A DNA stretch of 64,000 nucleotides from JBNKFV01 sp050290265. Its GTDB lineage: Bacteria > Pseudomonadota > Gammaproteobacteria > Pseudomonadales > Cellvibrionaceae. Every line of letters begins with the position of its first letter. Position 1 is the first letter of the stretch. Positions 1-8,857 of the stretch are shown one piece after another. Below the pieces are notes generated by a model that saw nothing but the letters and a program-made list of their open reading frames with translations, was not told the DNA's origin and made no database searches. The stretch spans positions 1 through 64,000 of the forward strand of contig JBNKHI010000007.1 of NCBI GenBank assembly GCA_050290265.1. The letters run 5' to 3'. The translations under genes were made by a program, and so were the position numbers.

Positions 1-177
1 AGTATGAATCAAATTGTTAGCGTTTTAGGCGGGGTTGATAATCAATCCGGTTCTCTTTTTCAGTCCGAACTTGTTGCTCATCAGGCAGCAGTAGATGCTA
101 AGGTTCAAACCTATTTGGAGAATAATCAACAGTTATTGAAAGAAACAACGAAGGCAATTTTTAATATAAGTTATTAA
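1..177 (+). CDS. C-terminal end of an unrecognised protein (partial)
   Basis: An open frame enters from the left edge and stops at TAA 175-177, giving 58 visible residues. The tail is hydrophilic, Gln/Asn-rich and probably helical (it contains VDAKVQTYLENNQQLLKET). A Met at codon 2 could start a very short protein, but no Shine-Dalgarno can be judged because the upstream sequence is outside the window. I recognise no family. It is most likely the end of a longer gene. Confidence 0.4.
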   Translation, partial: SMNQIVSVLGGVDNQSGSLFQSELVAHQAAVDAKVQTYLENNQQLLKETTKAIFNISY

Positions 178-334
178 TTCGCTGGCGCTATAGGTGAACT
201 AAAGCTGATGGGTCGAATGGAGGGGTACACGTTCAGCGATGAAATTTTTTCTTTAAAAATATCCCTTAAGAGGCAGTGCTAGGTAATATTTTTCTGCTTC
301 TACAGGTGTATTTTGTATGACATCAGTACAGAGA

Positions 335-366
335 TAAAAAAGCCATACCGGTTGTGTAGGTATGGC
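335..366 (-). terminator. Rho-independent terminator of the carotenoid oxygenase gene
   Basis: Perfect 8-bp inverted repeat GCCATACC (342-349) / GGTATGGC (359-366) with a 9-nt loop. Read on the minus strand it is followed by a run of six T. It sits about 60 bp past the stop of the minus-strand oxygenase gene. The rest of 178-426 shows nothing else I can name. Confidence 0.75.
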
Positions 367-426
367 AAGGGGGAGATTCTTTTCAAAATGCTTACTGCGA
401 GTTGTTAGTTTGTTAAACCCAGTAAG

Positions 427-1890
427 TTACCTGACTATCTGCGATATATCTGCCCAGTTACCATGCAGCCCAGAGCGCATTCTAAGGGGAAGCTTGGCGC
501 GTGCAATTGGGCCTTTTTCGATGTCCAGAGCATCTAGAATGACCAAATCACTATAGTTGGTCACCACATTGTCGACGATGCTAATAATATAGCCGTCTCC
601 TTCTGGTGCGTCTGGCGTTCGCGGCACAAAGCAGGGTTCCTGACATAGCGATTGTGGGCCCGGCCACCAGCTGGTTTGTTTACCTGTTTCAAAGTCCATA
701 AAGCCAATTTTATTAAGAATAAAGCCTGTTGCTCGTGCCTGTCCGGTTTCAAATGGCATTGATCTGTCCATTACAGGCATCCAGCCGTACCGGGTTTTCT
801 TTCCGGCAAAACGATCATCAATACGTGGGAACTCGCCAACCATGTCAGTAACTTTTTCAATTTCTGCAAAGTCATTGCCATCGCTACCCATATCAAACGT
901 CCAGCGATGTAAAAATGGTTGAGCAGCTTTGGGATCGAAAGGTGCGTCATTGATGTCGGGGAAAAATGGAAAACAGTTGCCTTCCGCTTGTGGGGTGAAA
1001 AAGTGTACTTTACTGCCTTCTTCGTAGGCGTTTAATACGTGGCTTGCAAAAACTGTTTTTGGTGCTTTAAACCAGCGCATTTCTGCAGCAGTGCCTTTAC
1101 GCGGCAGTATGCCAACCCACACAGGCAGGCTCGGGTCGAATGCGAAGTGTGGTTTTTCTTGTTGTAATCTTTCCCAGTTGGAAACAATGGGCACAATGTG
1201 GAATACCGCGTAATTTTCAGTAATGGCAAAGTCGTGCATCATGCAGTAATAAGGGGCTTTGAAAGCTGTTTCAAAAAGTAGTTCGCCATCTGGACTAATT
1301 TCCATGTAGCTGCAATCTTCGGTTAACAGGCCGGTTGATGCATAGCTGAAAGCGCACATGTTGCCGGTGTCCGGGTCTATTTTGGGGTGTGCACAGAAAG
1401 TCTGGCTGGCCATTTTGCCGTTAAAGTCAATGTAGCCTTCTGTGGTTTCCAATGTTAACGGATCCATAACCAACGGTGGGCTATCTTCTTTTAAAGCAAG
1501 TAGTTTGCCGCCATGGACTATCACGTTGGTATTGGCTGTGCCACGAATTTGGCCTTCTACTGATGGGTCATCGGTTAGTGGATTGCGATAAGCGCCGAAC
1601 AAAGCCTTACCTGCCGTGCGCTCCAGTTTGAATTTATCGGTTTCCGCATAGCGCTGTTTAAAGTCTATCTTGCCGTCGTGGAATCGAAACAGCGCGACTA
1701 ATCCATCACCGTTAAAGAACTGGTCGTTTTCGAATCGGGGTGGAAATTGTGCATCAGGCTGAACACGATGATAGGTTCCATTCAACTGGACGGGAACTTC
1801 GCCTTCCAATTCCAAATCAAGAATATCGCCCTCTAGTCGAATTGGGCGCAGCAGGCCGGTAAAGCCTGGGGTACTGGGAAAATATGCCAT
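427..1890 (-). CDS. Carotenoid/stilbene cleavage oxygenase family protein (RPE65/CCD/lignostilbene dioxygenase)
   Basis: 487 aa, the usual length for the carotenoid cleavage dioxygenase superfamily. These non-haem Fe(II) enzymes split a C=C bond in carotenoids, apocarotenoids or stilbene-type phenylpropanoids with O2. The four conserved iron-binding histidines can be placed at about H168 (CAHPKIDP), H219 (MMHDFAIT), H284 (ASHVLNAYE) and H476 (LHGNW). The N-terminal HRVQPDAQFPPR and FNGDGLVALF blocks are also typical. No signal peptide, so cytosolic. It is transcribed away from an AraC gene, its probable regulator, and ends in its own terminator. A GAGG lies 8 nt before the ATG. The substrate cannot be read from the sequence; a lignostilbene-like or apocarotenoid substrate is inference from family and neighbours. 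Confidence 0.88.
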   Translation of the reverse strand: MAYFPSTPGFTGLLRPIRLEGDILDLELEGEVPVQLNGTYHRVQPDAQFPPRFENDQFFNGDGLVALFRFHDGKIDFKQRYAETDKFKLERTAGKALFGAYRNPLTDDPSVEGQIRGTANTNVIVHGGKLLALKEDSPPLVMDPLTLETTEGYIDFNGKMASQTFCAHPKIDPDTGNMCAFSYASTGLLTEDCSYMEISPDGELLFETAFKAPYYCMMHDFAITENYAVFHIVPIVSNWERLQQEKPHFAFDPSLPVWVGILPRKGTAAEMRWFKAPKTVFASHVLNAYEEGSKVHFFTPQAEGNCFPFFPDINDAPFDPKAAQPFLHRWTFDMGSDGNDFAEIEKVTDMVGEFPRIDDRFAGKKTRYGWMPVMDRSMPFETGQARATGFILNKIGFMDFETGKQTSWWPGPQSLCQEPCFVPRTPDAPEGDGYIISIVDNVVTNYSDLVILDALDIEKGPIARAKLPLRMRSGLHGNWADISQIVR

Positions 1891-2016
1891 GGGAGGAGCC
1901 TCTATTGATTGTGCACAGATTTATTATGGTCAGATTGAGTGCTATTGTCGGTTTTTGACCACGATGGCCTAAACTGCATTGCATTATAGAAAGGGTTTTT
2001 TGCCCTACAATGGACT

Positions 2017-2040
2017 AAAGTACGCTAATTATTGTACTTT
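2017..2040. promoter_or_regulatory. Inverted repeat in the divergent oxygenase/AraC promoter region
   Basis: AAAGTAC (2017-2023) and GTACTTT (2034-2040) form a perfect 7-bp inverted repeat separated by 10 nt, 36 bp before the AraC start codon. It could be an operator for the AraC protein or a leader hairpin. A second short pair, AGGG/CCCT around a T-run, lies just to the left (about 1991-2006). Function is inference. Confidence 0.35.
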
Positions 2041-2075
2041 TTGTCTTTCAAGGGTTTGTTTTGCTAAGGTCACGT

Positions 2076-2972
2076 ATGAGCGGTATTCGCTATTTTGATA
2101 TCTATGGCACAGAGTCACATCAGCCGAGTGACCCGGAGTTTTTGCATGTAGAGCGCATGGGTGCACGGGCCAAAGAGCTAAAAGGGCGGGCCGCTCCTCA
2201 TGTTCATAAGCACCTTTTTCAATTTCTTTTTTCACTTTCTGGTGATTGTGTGGCGGATGTGGAGGGAGTTAAGCAGCAGATTACAGCACCTTCTGCTTTG
2301 TACATTCCCAGCGGCACATTGCACAGTTTTACGTTTGCTGAGGATAGTAGTGGCTGGATAGTGACTGGCTCTAATCGGTCGTTCGGGCACGACGCTGCCG
2401 ATTCCGGACAGGCTTTTTTGGGCGCTATTTGGCAAGCACCTGCGTTAATTGATTATGGTTCTGATGCCGCGGGCCTCGAAAATTTGAGCTGGTTGCTGAC
2501 ACGTTTGGAAATCGAATTTAAGGGCAGCGAAGCTGGCCGGGCCCATGCGCTGGAAAACCTGATTCGTTTGGTTTTTATAGATTTTCGCCGTCGGCTGGCG
2601 ACGACTGAGAACCTGACATTAGCGAATTCTGGAGACCGCAAATTGTTTCTTGATTTTAGACTGTTGTTTGAACAACAATATCGTGAGCACTGGTCTGTGC
2701 AGGCTTATGCTTCTAAACTGGGTGTGCGAGCTGTGCGTTTAAATAAGGCTTGCCGAAAATTTACCGACAAAACCGCTCATGAGCTTGTTCAGGGGCGTTT
2801 GTTGCTCGAATCGCAGCGCTTGTTAATTTATACCGTAGCAACAGCGGCAGAAATTGCGTTTGATTTAGGGTTTCAGGACCCGGCTTACTTTAACCGGTTT
2901 TTTCGTCGCGCAATGGGGGTGACGCCCTTACAGTTTCGTGCCCGTAAACAGCAAGAAAAAATGCTCGCTTAG
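2076..2972 (+). CDS. AraC-family transcriptional regulator (PobR-like layout)
   Basis: 298 aa from the ATG at 2076, preceded by AAGG six bases upstream; an in-frame TTG at 2061 is the alternative. The N-terminal third is a cupin-like sensor (HVHKHLFQF, then IPSGTLHSF). The C-terminal ~100 residues hold the two helix-turn-helices of AraC/XylS proteins (SVQAYASKLGVRAVRLNKAC and AAEIAFDLGFQDPAYFNRFF). This arrangement resembles PobR-type activators of aromatic catabolism genes. It is divergent from the carotenoid oxygenase gene and upstream of an MFS transporter, so control of one or both is likely. The effector is unknown. Confidence 0.85.
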   Translation: MSGIRYFDIYGTESHQPSDPEFLHVERMGARAKELKGRAAPHVHKHLFQFLFSLSGDCVADVEGVKQQITAPSALYIPSGTLHSFTFAEDSSGWIVTGSNRSFGHDAADSGQAFLGAIWQAPALIDYGSDAAGLENLSWLLTRLEIEFKGSEAGRAHALENLIRLVFIDFRRRLATTENLTLANSGDRKLFLDFRLLFEQQYREHWSVQAYASKLGVRAVRLNKACRKFTDKTAHELVQGRLLLESQRLLIYTVATAAEIAFDLGFQDPAYFNRFFRRAMGVTPLQFRARKQQEKMLA

Positions 2973-3153
2973 TGTTTTGCACGACGGTTTTTAGTCGTTT
3001 GGTACTGGTGAGTGCGACGCTGTCTTTAAAATGGAAGCGGGTGTTCCACCAGTGGACTAGACACTCCTGGGCTTGTCTATCAATATCGGGCCACTCACTT
3101 TCGATAGTACGTTAGGTGTGACCTCGTATTTTAATAATAATAGGAACAACGTT

Positions 3154-4788
3154 TTGAAAAATCAGGGTTTTCAGCAGGATTACGTTTATGGCAGAGGCTA
3201 CGCCTGGTACGCATTAGCGGTATTAATGGTAGTTGCCGCTTTCAGCTTGATCGATCGTCAAATCGTAACCATTCTCGCGGTTGAAATTAAGAAAGATCTT
3301 GGATTGTCTGATGCGGAGTTGGGGTTTGTTCACGGAACCGTGTTTGCAATTTTTTACGCCTTATTTGGCATTCCTATTGGTCGTTTGGCGGATGCATGGA
3401 TACGCACGCGCGTGCTCAGTCTGGGCCTGGCGAGTTGGTCATTGATGACTATTTTTAGCGGGTTGTCTAACAACATGGGGCAGTTTGCATTGAGCCGTAT
3501 TGGTGTTGGCGTTGGTGAGGCTGCGGCTGGTCCTGCCGCAACCTCGTTGCTTTCTGATTATTTCCCTAAACGGTTGCGAGCTACTGTACTGGCGATATAC
3601 AGCTGCGGTATTACGCTCGGTATTGGCGTGTCGTTGGTATTTGGTGGTGCGGTGATCACTTATTGGAATGAATGGTTTCCAGACGGTAATTTTCCGCTCG
3701 GTATCAAAGGTTGGCAGATTGCCTTTATAGCCGTCGGCGTCCCAGGCTTTCTGCTTGCGTTACTGGTGAACTCATTGCGTGAACCTCCTCGTGGAATTTC
3801 CGAGGGGATTATTCAGGCTAAGGTTGCGAACCCTTTCCGCCGTAGTTTTGATGAACTTATGGCAATTATGCCACCGTTTACGTTTTACAATTTTTGGTTG
3901 GCAAAAGTATCTCCGGCCGTCTGGCGAAAGAACTTTATTATTTTAGGTTGCGTTGTCGCTGGAGTGTCAGGTTTAACCTGGTTTACGAATGGTTTGGTTG
4001 ACCCTGCTGAATTGAAAGTTTACGGCGAATTACTAGGATTACGAATAACCGGTAATACGGTGCAGTGGGCAACAGTCGGTTTGGGCGTGTATTGTATTTT
4101 TTCCTGGTCGCAGTCGCTTGAACGACGGGATAAGCCTGCATACGAGTTGATTTTTAAAACACCAGCTATCGTATCGTTAATCTGTGCCGGTGCGCTCTTT
4201 ATGATTATCAATAATGGCATGATGGCGTGGGCACCGTATTTGGCGGTGAAGTCATTTTCTGAATCCATTGGGACTGTGGGTTCGCGCTTTGGGATTACCC
4301 TGGTTATTACAGGCTTTATTGGCACGATTTTGGGCGGTGTTTTAGGTGACAAATTGAGGAAAAAGAGTCCTCGTGGGCGTCTTTATGTCACTTTGGTATC
4401 AACCATTTTACCCGCCCCTTTAATGTGGATTACATTACAGCAAGAATCGCTTAACGCATTTTTGGTGTGCTTTTCCTTAGTGAGTGTTGCTACTACAGCC
4501 TGGTTTCCTGGCATGTTATCGACAATCCAGGATTTGGTGCTGCCTCGTATGCGCGGTCTTGTGTATGCCGCTTATATGTTAGGGATGACTATTATCGGTT
4601 TGGGTACTGGTCCTTATATTGCCGGGTTGGTCAGTGATATTACTGGCGATTTAAGTAAGGGAATTATGAGTTTGTATTTGTTAGCGCCATTGGTATGGGC
4701 GCTAATATATATCGGTATTCGCTGCGTTGATCATGCCGAGGTTACTAAAGTTGAGCGTGCCAAAGCTGTGGGTGAGATCTTTGACTAG
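3154..4788 (+). CDS. Major facilitator superfamily transporter (spinster-like)
   Basis: Integral membrane protein with about 12 hydrophobic segments. The first is YALAVLMVVAAFSLIDRQIV, followed by the MFS loop 2-3 signature FGIPIGRLADAWIRTR and an LSRIGVGVGEAA motif in helix 4, both typical of spinster-like transporters of organic solutes. There is an extra hydrophilic and hydrophobic insertion in the middle (about 3800-4150), which makes it longer than a standard ~430-aa MFS protein. No ATG precedes the first membrane segment. TTG at 3154 has AGGA eight bases upstream and gives 544 aa; an upstream TTG at 3073 would give 571 aa without a good ribosome site. It lies between the AraC gene and a molybdenum hydroxylase, so uptake or export of that pathway's substrate is a reasonable guess. 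Confidence 0.82.
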   Translation: MKNQGFQQDYVYGRGYAWYALAVLMVVAAFSLIDRQIVTILAVEIKKDLGLSDAELGFVHGTVFAIFYALFGIPIGRLADAWIRTRVLSLGLASWSLMTIFSGLSNNMGQFALSRIGVGVGEAAAGPAATSLLSDYFPKRLRATVLAIYSCGITLGIGVSLVFGGAVITYWNEWFPDGNFPLGIKGWQIAFIAVGVPGFLLALLVNSLREPPRGISEGIIQAKVANPFRRSFDELMAIMPPFTFYNFWLAKVSPAVWRKNFIILGCVVAGVSGLTWFTNGLVDPAELKVYGELLGLRITGNTVQWATVGLGVYCIFSWSQSLERRDKPAYELIFKTPAIVSLICAGALFMIINNGMMAWAPYLAVKSFSESIGTVGSRFGITLVITGFIGTILGGVLGDKLRKKSPRGRLYVTLVSTILPAPLMWITLQQESLNAFLVCFSLVSVATTAWFPGMLSTIQDLVLPRMRGLVYAAYMLGMTIIGLGTGPYIAGLVSDITGDLSKGIMSLYLLAPLVWALIYIGIRCVDHAEVTKVERAKAVGEIFD

Positions 4789-4812
4789 GGCTTGTTCACG
4801 GAGGTAGTTGCT

Positions 4813-4842
4813 AAAACACGCGCTAGTTATAGCGCGTGTTTT
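4813..4842. terminator. Strong bidirectional-looking terminator after the MFS gene
   Basis: Perfect 13-bp inverted repeat AAAACACGCGCTA / TAGCGCGTGTTTT (4813-4825 and 4830-4842) with a 4-nt loop GTTA, 25 bp past the MFS stop. The arms end in A4/T4, so it can work both ways. It separates the transporter from the molybdenum hydroxylase operon. Confidence 0.8.
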
Positions 4843-5060
4843 ACTTTGCGTTTACCGTTTGTTAACGGAATGATCAGCTACTCTATAGTGTGCGTAGATA
4901 GAGTTGGCTTACCGCGGGCTTGTTAAGGTCTTTTCGTTATGTGCTGAACATGATCAAACGTGTGTTATTAAGTGAAAGAGCCTAAGGTGTCCAGCGTGGC
5001 GTCGTGCACATGCGACTGAAGCAGTGACAATGATGTTTTGAGAATTAAGGGTATGGACTG

Positions 5061-5522
5061 ATGAAAACACAGATAAATGTTAACGGCGTTATGCAGCAAG
5101 TTGATGTGGACGATGATACGCCATTGCTGTGGGTGTTACGAGACACGTTGCAGCTGACCGGTACTAAGTTTGGTTGTGGTATAGCGCAATGTGGGGCGTG
5201 TACGGTGCACCTGGATGGCAATCCTATCCGTTCCTGCTCGTTCCCTGCATCCGCGGTAGGTAATGGCAAGGTGACGACCATCGAAGGTTCAAGTGGGGCC
5301 GAGGCTGAAGCAGTGAAAGAGGCTTGGGTCGCTCTGGATGTCCCGCAGTGTGGATACTGTCAATCGGGGCAGGTGATGAGCGCTGTTGCGCTTTTGAAAA
5401 CTAATACTAAACCTACGGATGATGATATTGATGCAGCGATGTCAGGCAATATCTGTCGCTGTGCCAGCTATGTTCGAATTCGCGCGGCAATCCATCAAGC
5501 AGCCGACACTTTGGAGGGTTAA
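5061..5522 (+). CDS. Isoquinoline 1-oxidoreductase-type small subunit, (2Fe-2S)2 protein
   Basis: 153 aa, full length for the electron-transfer subunit of xanthine-oxidase-family molybdenum hydroxylases. It carries two [2Fe-2S] clusters. The plant-ferredoxin-type set is C39, C44, C47, C59 (FGCGIAQCGAC) and the second set is C97, C100, C132, C134 (CGYC and ICRC). It passes electrons from the Mo site on the large subunit to an acceptor. No FAD subunit gene is present in the cluster, as is usual for the IorAB/aldehyde-oxidase-like two-subunit type. AAGGG lies eight bases before the ATG. The stop codon abuts the next gene, so both subunits are made together. Confidence 0.9.
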   Translation: MKTQINVNGVMQQVDVDDDTPLLWVLRDTLQLTGTKFGCGIAQCGACTVHLDGNPIRSCSFPASAVGNGKVTTIEGSSGAEAEAVKEAWVALDVPQCGYCQSGQVMSAVALLKTNTKPTDDDIDAAMSGNICRCASYVRIRAAIHQAADTLEG

Positions 5523-5525
5523 GTG

Positions 5526-7673
5526 ATGACGGATACTAACGTTTCGCGCAGAGGCCTCTTAAAAGGTGCAGCAGCACTGATCGTCGGTATGCAGTTGCCA
5601 TTATCAGGCAAGGTCTGGGCCGCTGGCGACACTAAATTTATGCCCAACGCTTTCGTTGTGATTAGCAAAGACAGTACGGTAAAAGTCTTGATTAAGCATG
5701 CTGAAATGGGGCAGGGTCCCATGACTGGCTTGGCGACATTAGTAGCCGAAGAGCTGGACGCTGATTGGGCGCAAATTAGCGCAGAGCATGCACCCGCTAA
5801 TGTGCAGTTGTATGCCAATTTGTTTTTTCACAGTCAAGGCACCGGTGGTTCTACAGCCATCGCTAACTCCTATATGCAGATGCGTGAAGCAGGTGCTGCC
5901 GCCAGAGCGTTACTGGTCGAAAGCGCCAGTAAGCGGTGGAACGTAAGCGCTGAAGACATCACGATCAGTAACGGTGTCATCAGTCACAGTGCATCGGGTA
6001 AAACGGGTAACTTCGGTGATTTCGTTGAGTTGGCTGCAACTCTGCCTGCCCCGAAAAAAGTCACGCTGAAAAAGCCGGCAGATTTCACCCTGATCGGCAC
6101 CGACAAGGGTACCGTTAAACGCCTGGACAGTCTGGCAAAATCTACGGGCACAGCGACATTTGGTTTGGATATTCATGAAGACAATATGCTCACCGTTGTC
6201 GTTGCTCATCCTCCATTGTTTGGTGCAACCGTAAAGAGTTTTGATGCCAGCGCGGCCTTGAAAGTCAATGGTGTTGTTGCCGTTAAACAAGTGCCCACCG
6301 GTGTGGCGGTATATGCAACGTCGAGTTGGCCCGCAATTAAGGCAAGGCGTTTGTTGTCTGTAAAGTGGGATGATTCCAAAGCCGAAAAACGCAGCAGTGA
6401 AACCTTATTTAAGGAATATTCTGCGCTTGCCAAAAAGCCAGGTAATGCTGTCAGAAATGACGGTAACGTTGCTGAAGCTTTGGCCAAAGCGGACACGGTT
6501 ATCGATAAAGAGTTTTATTTTCCTTACTTGGCACATGCGCCAATGGAGCCACTCAACGGTGTCATTTATTGGGATGGCAAAACCGCCAAAACACGTTTTG
6601 GTAGCCAGGGGCAAACCGGCGATCAAATGGGTATTGCTATGGAGCTTGGCATTAAGCCCGAAGCGGTATTTATCCAAACGGAATATATGGGTGGCTCTTT
6701 TGGGCGACGTTCCCAGCCTGCTGCGGAGTTTGCCCGTGAGTTAGCGCAAGTGGCGAGGGAATACGGTAAAGGGACGCCCATTAAGTTGATGTGGACACGC
6801 GAGGATGATATTCAAGGTGGTTTTTATCGACCTCTGTTTGTGCATTGCGTTCAGGCAGGGATCCGTGACGGCAAAATATCGGCATGGCAAAATAGGCTCG
6901 TTGGCGCTTCGTTTTTAGCGGGCACACCGATGGCTGCTATGATACCCAGCAGTGGCATCGATCCTACGATGGTTGAGGGGAGTGAAGTACCGTACCAGAT
7001 TCCAAATGTTGGTATTGAAAGTCACATGGCCAACACGGGAGTTCCGACATTATGGTGGCGCTCGGTAGCTCATACCCATACTGCTTATGCGAAAGAATGT
7101 GTAATTGATGAGCTGATCCAAAATCTCGGTCAGGATCCCATTGAAGGCCGTATAGCCCTGTTAGGTGATAATTCACCACGGTTAGTCGGTGTCTTGCGCG
7201 CGGTTGCGAAAATGGCTGATTGGGGTAGTTATAAGCCTGCTAAGGGGCGTGCGTTAGGTGTCGCTGTCGCTGAAAGTTTTAGCAGTTACGTTGCTGAAAT
7301 TGCAGAAGTTTCTTTGGATTCCAGTGGTAATCCTAAAGTGCATAAGGTTTGGTGTGCTGTTGATTGTGGTGTTGCAGTCAACCCTGATATCGTTCGTGCG
7401 CAAATGGAAGGTGGCATCGGTTATGGTTTGGGGCATGCGTTGTATGCTGAAGTGACGTTGAAAAACGGTAACCCTGAACAGCAAAACTTTGATACTTACC
7501 GCTCATTGCGCGTCAATGAAATGCCTGAGATTCACGTACATGTTGTACCCTCCGCAGAGGCTCCAACTGGTGTAGGCGAACCGGGTGTTCCTCCGATTGC
7601 GCCGGCTGTAGCAAACGCATTGGCACGTTTGGGTAAAGAGCGTCCGACGCACCTACCCATGGTACAAGCTTAG
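5526..7673 (+). CDS. Isoquinoline 1-oxidoreductase-type large subunit, molybdopterin-binding, Tat-exported
   Basis: 715 aa from the ATG at 5526; GTG 5523 is possible, but GGAGGG at 5513-5518 is better spaced for the ATG. The N-terminus has a twin-arginine signal (SRRGLLKG, then a hydrophobic stretch ending in VWA), so the folded cofactor-loaded enzyme should act in the periplasm. The body matches the Mo-pterin subunit of the IorB/aldehyde dehydrogenase family: GQGPMTGLATLVAEEL near the start, GGSFGRRSQPAAEFA mid-protein, and GVGEPGVPPIAPAVANAL near the end, which includes the family's conserved catalytic Glu region. Likely reaction: hydroxylation of an N-heterocycle or oxidation of an aldehyde using water-derived oxygen. 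The substrate is unknown. Its ribosome site lies inside the small-subunit gene, so translation is probably coupled. Confidence 0.88.
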   Translation: MTDTNVSRRGLLKGAAALIVGMQLPLSGKVWAAGDTKFMPNAFVVISKDSTVKVLIKHAEMGQGPMTGLATLVAEELDADWAQISAEHAPANVQLYANLFFHSQGTGGSTAIANSYMQMREAGAAARALLVESASKRWNVSAEDITISNGVISHSASGKTGNFGDFVELAATLPAPKKVTLKKPADFTLIGTDKGTVKRLDSLAKSTGTATFGLDIHEDNMLTVVVAHPPLFGATVKSFDASAALKVNGVVAVKQVPTGVAVYATSSWPAIKARRLLSVKWDDSKAEKRSSETLFKEYSALAKKPGNAVRNDGNVAEALAKADTVIDKEFYFPYLAHAPMEPLNGVIYWDGKTAKTRFGSQGQTGDQMGIAMELGIKPEAVFIQTEYMGGSFGRRSQPAAEFARELAQVAREYGKGTPIKLMWTREDDIQGGFYRPLFVHCVQAGIRDGKISAWQNRLVGASFLAGTPMAAMIPSSGIDPTMVEGSEVPYQIPNVGIESHMANTGVPTLWWRSVAHTHTAYAKECVIDELIQNLGQDPIEGRIALLGDNSPRLVGVLRAVAKMADWGSYKPAKGRALGVAVAESFSSYVAEIAEVSLDSSGNPKVHKVWCAVDCGVAVNPDIVRAQMEGGIGYGLGHALYAEVTLKNGNPEQQNFDTYRSLRVNEMPEIHVHVVPSAEAPTGVGEPGVPPIAPAVANALARLGKERPTHLPMVQA

Positions 7674-7798
7674 GTACGGAGTAAAATATTTGCTTGGTTT
7701 GCTGGCCTGGTTTTGCCCGCGTACCTAATGGTGCGCCTTGTTAGGTGGAATTGTTAGGCCGGTATAAATTAAAGAGCTTAAGTTAAAGGGGTTCTGTA

Positions 7799-8857
7799 GT
7801 GGTGAGTAGCAATCGACTAGGCGCGATACTGGCTGCGTGGTCTGCGTCGTTGGATCGCACCCACTGGGTCTTGGCAACTGTTTATAAAACCGAAGGCTCT
7901 GCCTACCGTAAAGCTGGCGCTTGGGGCTTGTTTAACGGCGATGGCCAGCGTTTTGGCTTGTTAAGCGGTGGCTGTCTTGAGGCTGATATCCAACGTCAGG
8001 CTCGTCGTGTGATGCAGAGCGGTCACGCGCTGACTATTTGCTATGACGCCAGTGATGAGGACGACCTTTCCTTTCAACTCGGCGTCGGTTGTGGCGGCGT
8101 TGTTCATATCCTGTTGCAGCCTGTTCTGGGTGAGAATGGTTTGGGCTTAGCGGACGTTACTGCCGCTCTTCAGGCTCGCAAATCCGGTTGGTATCACCAG
8201 TGCGTGCCTGATGTGGGTGGGGACGTTGATGCTTACTTTGAACCTTGCTGCGACCTGCCAGCCAGCGCGCGAGCAGAATTACAACTGCGGGATGGCAAAA
8301 CCTGGTTGGTATCGCCAGTGCGACCAGAGCCCCATTTATTGGTAGTGGGTGGTGGTCCGGATGCGCAACCGTTAGTGTCTATGGCAAAGCTATTGGGCTG
8401 GTGTGTATCTCTATGTGATCCACGGCCAGCGAATGGCCGCCCAGAGCACTTTCCTTCGGTCGATTACGTGTTACGCCAGCTGGATCAGCCGCTTCTCCAG
8501 TACTTACAGGAAAGGCCAGTTGATGCCGCAGTATTAATGACTCACAGTGTGGCAATGGATGCCCAGGCGCTTGGTGGTTTGCAGAAGGTTGATTTGAGAT
8601 ACTTGGCATTACTCGGGCCACCGCACCGGCGACGTGAAGTGCTGGAGTTGGCGGGGCTGAGTGACACGGATTTACGCTGTCCTCTGCATGGTCCCGCTGG
8701 GTTGGATATTGGTGCCGATCTGCCGGAAAGCATTGCGCTGGCCATTCTGGCCGAGGCACATGCCTGTTTGGCGCAGCGCGATGCCATTCCTTTGACTGAC
8801 CGTCGGCGGAGTGACGAGCCACTGGAGTGGCCACCGGAATCTCCATGCCCAAAATAG
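7799..8857 (+). CDS. xdhC: XdhC/CoxI-family molybdenum cofactor maturation protein
   Basis: 352 aa. XdhC-family proteins bind Mo cofactor, protect it and help its sulfuration before insertion into xanthine-oxidase-family enzymes. The N-terminal XdhC_CoxI block contains FGLLSGGCLEADI (about 52-64) and GVGCGGVVHILLQP. The second half is a Rossmann-like domain starting LLVVGGGPDAQP. Two tandem GTG codons (7799, 7802) can start it, with GGGG seven bases before the first. It follows the molybdenum hydroxylase genes by 125 bp, and its end overlaps the nucleotidyltransferase gene, which fits a dedicated maturation pair for that enzyme. Confidence 0.87.
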   Translation: MVSSNRLGAILAAWSASLDRTHWVLATVYKTEGSAYRKAGAWGLFNGDGQRFGLLSGGCLEADIQRQARRVMQSGHALTICYDASDEDDLSFQLGVGCGGVVHILLQPVLGENGLGLADVTAALQARKSGWYHQCVPDVGGDVDAYFEPCCDLPASARAELQLRDGKTWLVSPVRPEPHLLVVGGGPDAQPLVSMAKLLGWCVSLCDPRPANGRPEHFPSVDYVLRQLDQPLLQYLQERPVDAAVLMTHSVAMDAQALGGLQKVDLRYLALLGPPHRRREVLELAGLSDTDLRCPLHGPAGLDIGADLPESIALAILAEAHACLAQRDAIPLTDRRRSDEPLEWPPESPCPK

